8,269 bases of DNA from Chloroflexota bacterium (GTDB lineage Bacteria; Chloroflexota; UBA6077; CF-72). Shown here one piece after another: positions 5,855 through 8,269 of this stretch. The stretch spans positions 1 through 8,269 of the forward strand of contig JAFAPL010000087.1 in the NCBI GenBank assembly GCA_019247135.1, written 5' to 3'. The notes beneath the pieces are model-generated. The model saw only the letters and a program-made list of their open reading frames with translations. It had not been told where the DNA came from and made no database searches. How positions within the stretch are numbered: the stretch's first letter is position 1; every line of letters begins with the position of its first letter. A program made the translations under genes and the position numbers.

Positions 5855-7345
5855 TCATCTTCCGCCGCTGGCTCCTGTGGCCGCAACCTCGACTTCGGTG
5901 CGCTCGCCTTCGTCCATCGCCCTGCCTGCCAGGGTGAGCCATTCCTCTCGGCCGCGTGAGCGTAGGTAAATCAACACCACCACGCAGACAGCAAGCCAGA
6001 CGGCGAGCACGATCGGAGCGTACTTCTCCGGCGCGGCCGGGAGGGGCACAACCGTCTTGTAGAACACGATCCCTACGGCAATGGACGAGGCGATGGGAAA
6101 GATCAGGTGCTTGATCGGGTTGAAATCGGGCCGCCGCTTCCACCCGTAGAACAGCATCACGCCGATATTCGCGAGGATGTACAGGACAATCAGTCCGAGT
6201 GTGATCGTCGTTGCCCAGGTGAGATACGTGTCAGCCGGACCGAAAATCACGGCCAGCGTGAACGCAAGCGCGCTTGTGGCAACGGTCAGATGAATTGCGT
6301 TATCCGGCGTGTGACGCGTTCTAGCAACCCGCCCGAGGGCGCGCGGCAAAGCTCCGCTTCGCCCCATGCCAAACCAGGTCCGCGTCGCGCCGTTAAAGCA
6401 CGCCACCGATACCGCAATCGCGGAGTTAATCAGCGCAAACAGGATCACAACCCAGGCGCCATGCCAGACGCGGACCGCAACCGTGAAGCCAGGAAATGCG
6501 GACGCCGTGGCAATGCTCCCGACCTTCGCGGTACCAAACCCAATCAGCAGGCCCCACGTCACAAACAGCAGGTAGGCGCCGAAGATCACGACCGAGAGAA
6601 CGAGGGCACGTGGGACGTTACGTCTCGGTTCCCTGCTCTCCTCCGCGATGGGCCCCACCGCCTCCCAGCCGCTGAACGCGAAAATCGAAAACACGAAGCC
6701 CAGAAACAGGTTCGGCGCGGCACTGAAATGAGAGGGATTAAATGGCTGACCATTGAACCCTCCGGCGCCTGGGGAGACCATCCCGGAAATCGCCAGCGCA
6801 ACCATAATTACCATTTCGAGAATGCCGGTGATCAAGAGCACGCGGCCAGAGAGGACAATTCCCCGGTAGGCGACGAATATGACGATCGCCATCCCCGCCA
6901 AGGTGTAAACCCACCACGGAATATTCACGCCGTACTGACTGTTGATCGAAGGCTGCAGGACTTCTTTTGACAGGAAGGCGAACGTCAGCGCCGCCGTCGG
7001 GGGCAGCCAAATGGACCACAGCCAACCGCCTACGAATCCCGCGCGGGGATGAAATGAACGAGCAATCCACGTATACCAGCCCCCGGCCGACGGAATCGCC
7101 TTTGCAAGTTGGCTAACGGAGACGCTGAGCATTAGCACAACCAGCATCGCGAAGAAGAACGCCAGTGGTGCGACAATGCCCGCGTTCCCGACGGTCGCCT
7201 GGAAGGTCGCGAGAATCGCGTAGGCGGGCGCAATCGTCGCGATGCCCTGCATCATTACCGCGGGCAAGCCGAGCGCGTCCCTCATGAGTCCGGGCCCTCG
7301 CTCCTGTGGAGCCGTGGTTGCGGCTTGCGAAACCGCTTCACTCAT
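5855..7345 (-). CDS. APC-superfamily amino acid/amine permease
   Basis: This 496-residue inner-membrane protein has about 12 hydrophobic segments and hydrophilic ends, as in the amino acid-polyamine-organocation family of proton- or sodium-coupled uptake systems. Family marks are GIATIAPAYAI (34-44, unwound first segment), AIPSAGGWYTWIAR (83-96), the FSGWE sequence (224-228) followed by IAEESREPRRNVPRA (233-247), and a late charged loop FYGWKRRPDFNPIKH. The C-terminal about 30 residues are acidic and soluble. The ATG at 7345 is chosen because a perfect AGGAGG ends 6 bases before it; a frame extending 11 codons upstream (to 7378) lacks such a site. The gene diverges from the trimethylamine-dehydrogenase-like gene, which suggests import of an amino acid, betaine or amine that this flavoenzyme or the neighbours then process. 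The exact substrate cannot be assigned. Confidence 0.93.
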   Translation of the reverse strand: MSEAVSQAATTAPQERGPGLMRDALGLPAVMMQGIATIAPAYAILATFQATVGNAGIVAPLAFFFAMLVVLMLSVSVSQLAKAIPSAGGWYTWIARSFHPRAGFVGGWLWSIWLPPTAALTFAFLSKEVLQPSINSQYGVNIPWWVYTLAGMAIVIFVAYRGIVLSGRVLLITGILEMVIMVALAISGMVSPGAGGFNGQPFNPSHFSAAPNLFLGFVFSIFAFSGWEAVGPIAEESREPRRNVPRALVLSVVIFGAYLLFVTWGLLIGFGTAKVGSIATASAFPGFTVAVRVWHGAWVVILFALINSAIAVSVACFNGATRTWFGMGRSGALPRALGRVARTRHTPDNAIHLTVATSALAFTLAVIFGPADTYLTWATTITLGLIVLYILANIGVMLFYGWKRRPDFNPIKHLIFPIASSIAVGIVFYKTVVPLPAAPEKYAPIVLAVWLAVCVVVLIYLRSRGREEWLTLAGRAMDEGERTEVEVAATGASGGR

Positions 7346-7351
7346 CGATCT

Positions 7352-7357
7352 CCTCCT
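7352..7357 (-). promoter_or_regulatory. Strong ribosome binding site of the permease gene
   Basis: AGGAGG on the minus strand, followed by a 6-base spacer and the ATG at 7345. It is the best Shine-Dalgarno match in the window and fixes the permease start. Confidence 0.85.

Positions 7358-8269
<912 letters not shown>

Noticed and set aside
6107..6970. A 287-codon plus-strand open frame opposite the permease gene
   Set aside because: It is antisense to a clear multi-membrane permease, its product is very rich in Arg, Asn, Gln and Pro without a domain pattern, and it has no ribosome site; this is a GC-rich shadow frame.

Overview
This is a GC-rich bacterial window with the look of a soil or environmental actinobacterium. 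Signs of this are GC-heavy third codon positions, GTG starts, an apparently leaderless regulator gene, a long acidic/arginine-rich TetR protein and actinobacterial-type lipoprotein and permease genes. The organism is inferred from sequence style, not from a marker gene. No rRNA, tRNA, CRISPR array or complete mobile element is visible.

Layout, left to right. (1) Minus strand, bases 1-1514: a metallo-beta-lactamase-fold hydrolase of the AHL-lactonase-like group, translationally coupled (8-base overlap) to a glycoside-hydrolase-like TIM-barrel protein that runs off the left edge. (2) A 71-bp divergent control region (1515-1585) in which the promoter of a TetR regulator (plus strand, 1586-2440) and that of the hydrolase operon are interleaved. 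(3) A short convergent gap, then on the minus strand a sugar-phosphate isomerase/epimerase-like TIM-barrel gene (2593-3594), preceded by a family-5 ABC transporter substrate-binding lipoprotein (3710-5287). (4) A 567-bp non-coding stretch with the lipoprotein promoter, a 26-bp-period tandem repeat and a decayed small DNA-binding (excisionase-type) reading frame. (5) Minus strand, an APC-superfamily amino acid/amine permease (5855-7345) with a long leader. (6) A second interleaved divergent promoter region, then on the plus strand the N-terminal part of a trimethylamine-dehydrogenase-like flavoprotein (7725 to the right edge) broken by an apparent one-base deletion.

The most interesting signal is regulatory. 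A 21-bp box, CTTG-N-CTGACC-N5-GACAA on the plus strand, occurs in both the tetR/hydrolase control region (1546-1566) and the lipoprotein-gene leader (5299-5319). A weaker relative with the same outer half-sites and length sits between the permease and flavoprotein genes (7611-7631). All three lie beside TTGACA promoters. I infer that the TetR protein controls all the surrounding operons, making this a single catabolic regulon: two uptake systems (binding lipoprotein and permease), a flavin amine-type dehydrogenase, a sugar isomerase-like enzyme, a possible lactonase and a glycosidase-like protein. The set would suit uptake and breakdown of a glycosylated or N-methylated plant-type compound, but the substrate cannot be read from the sequence.
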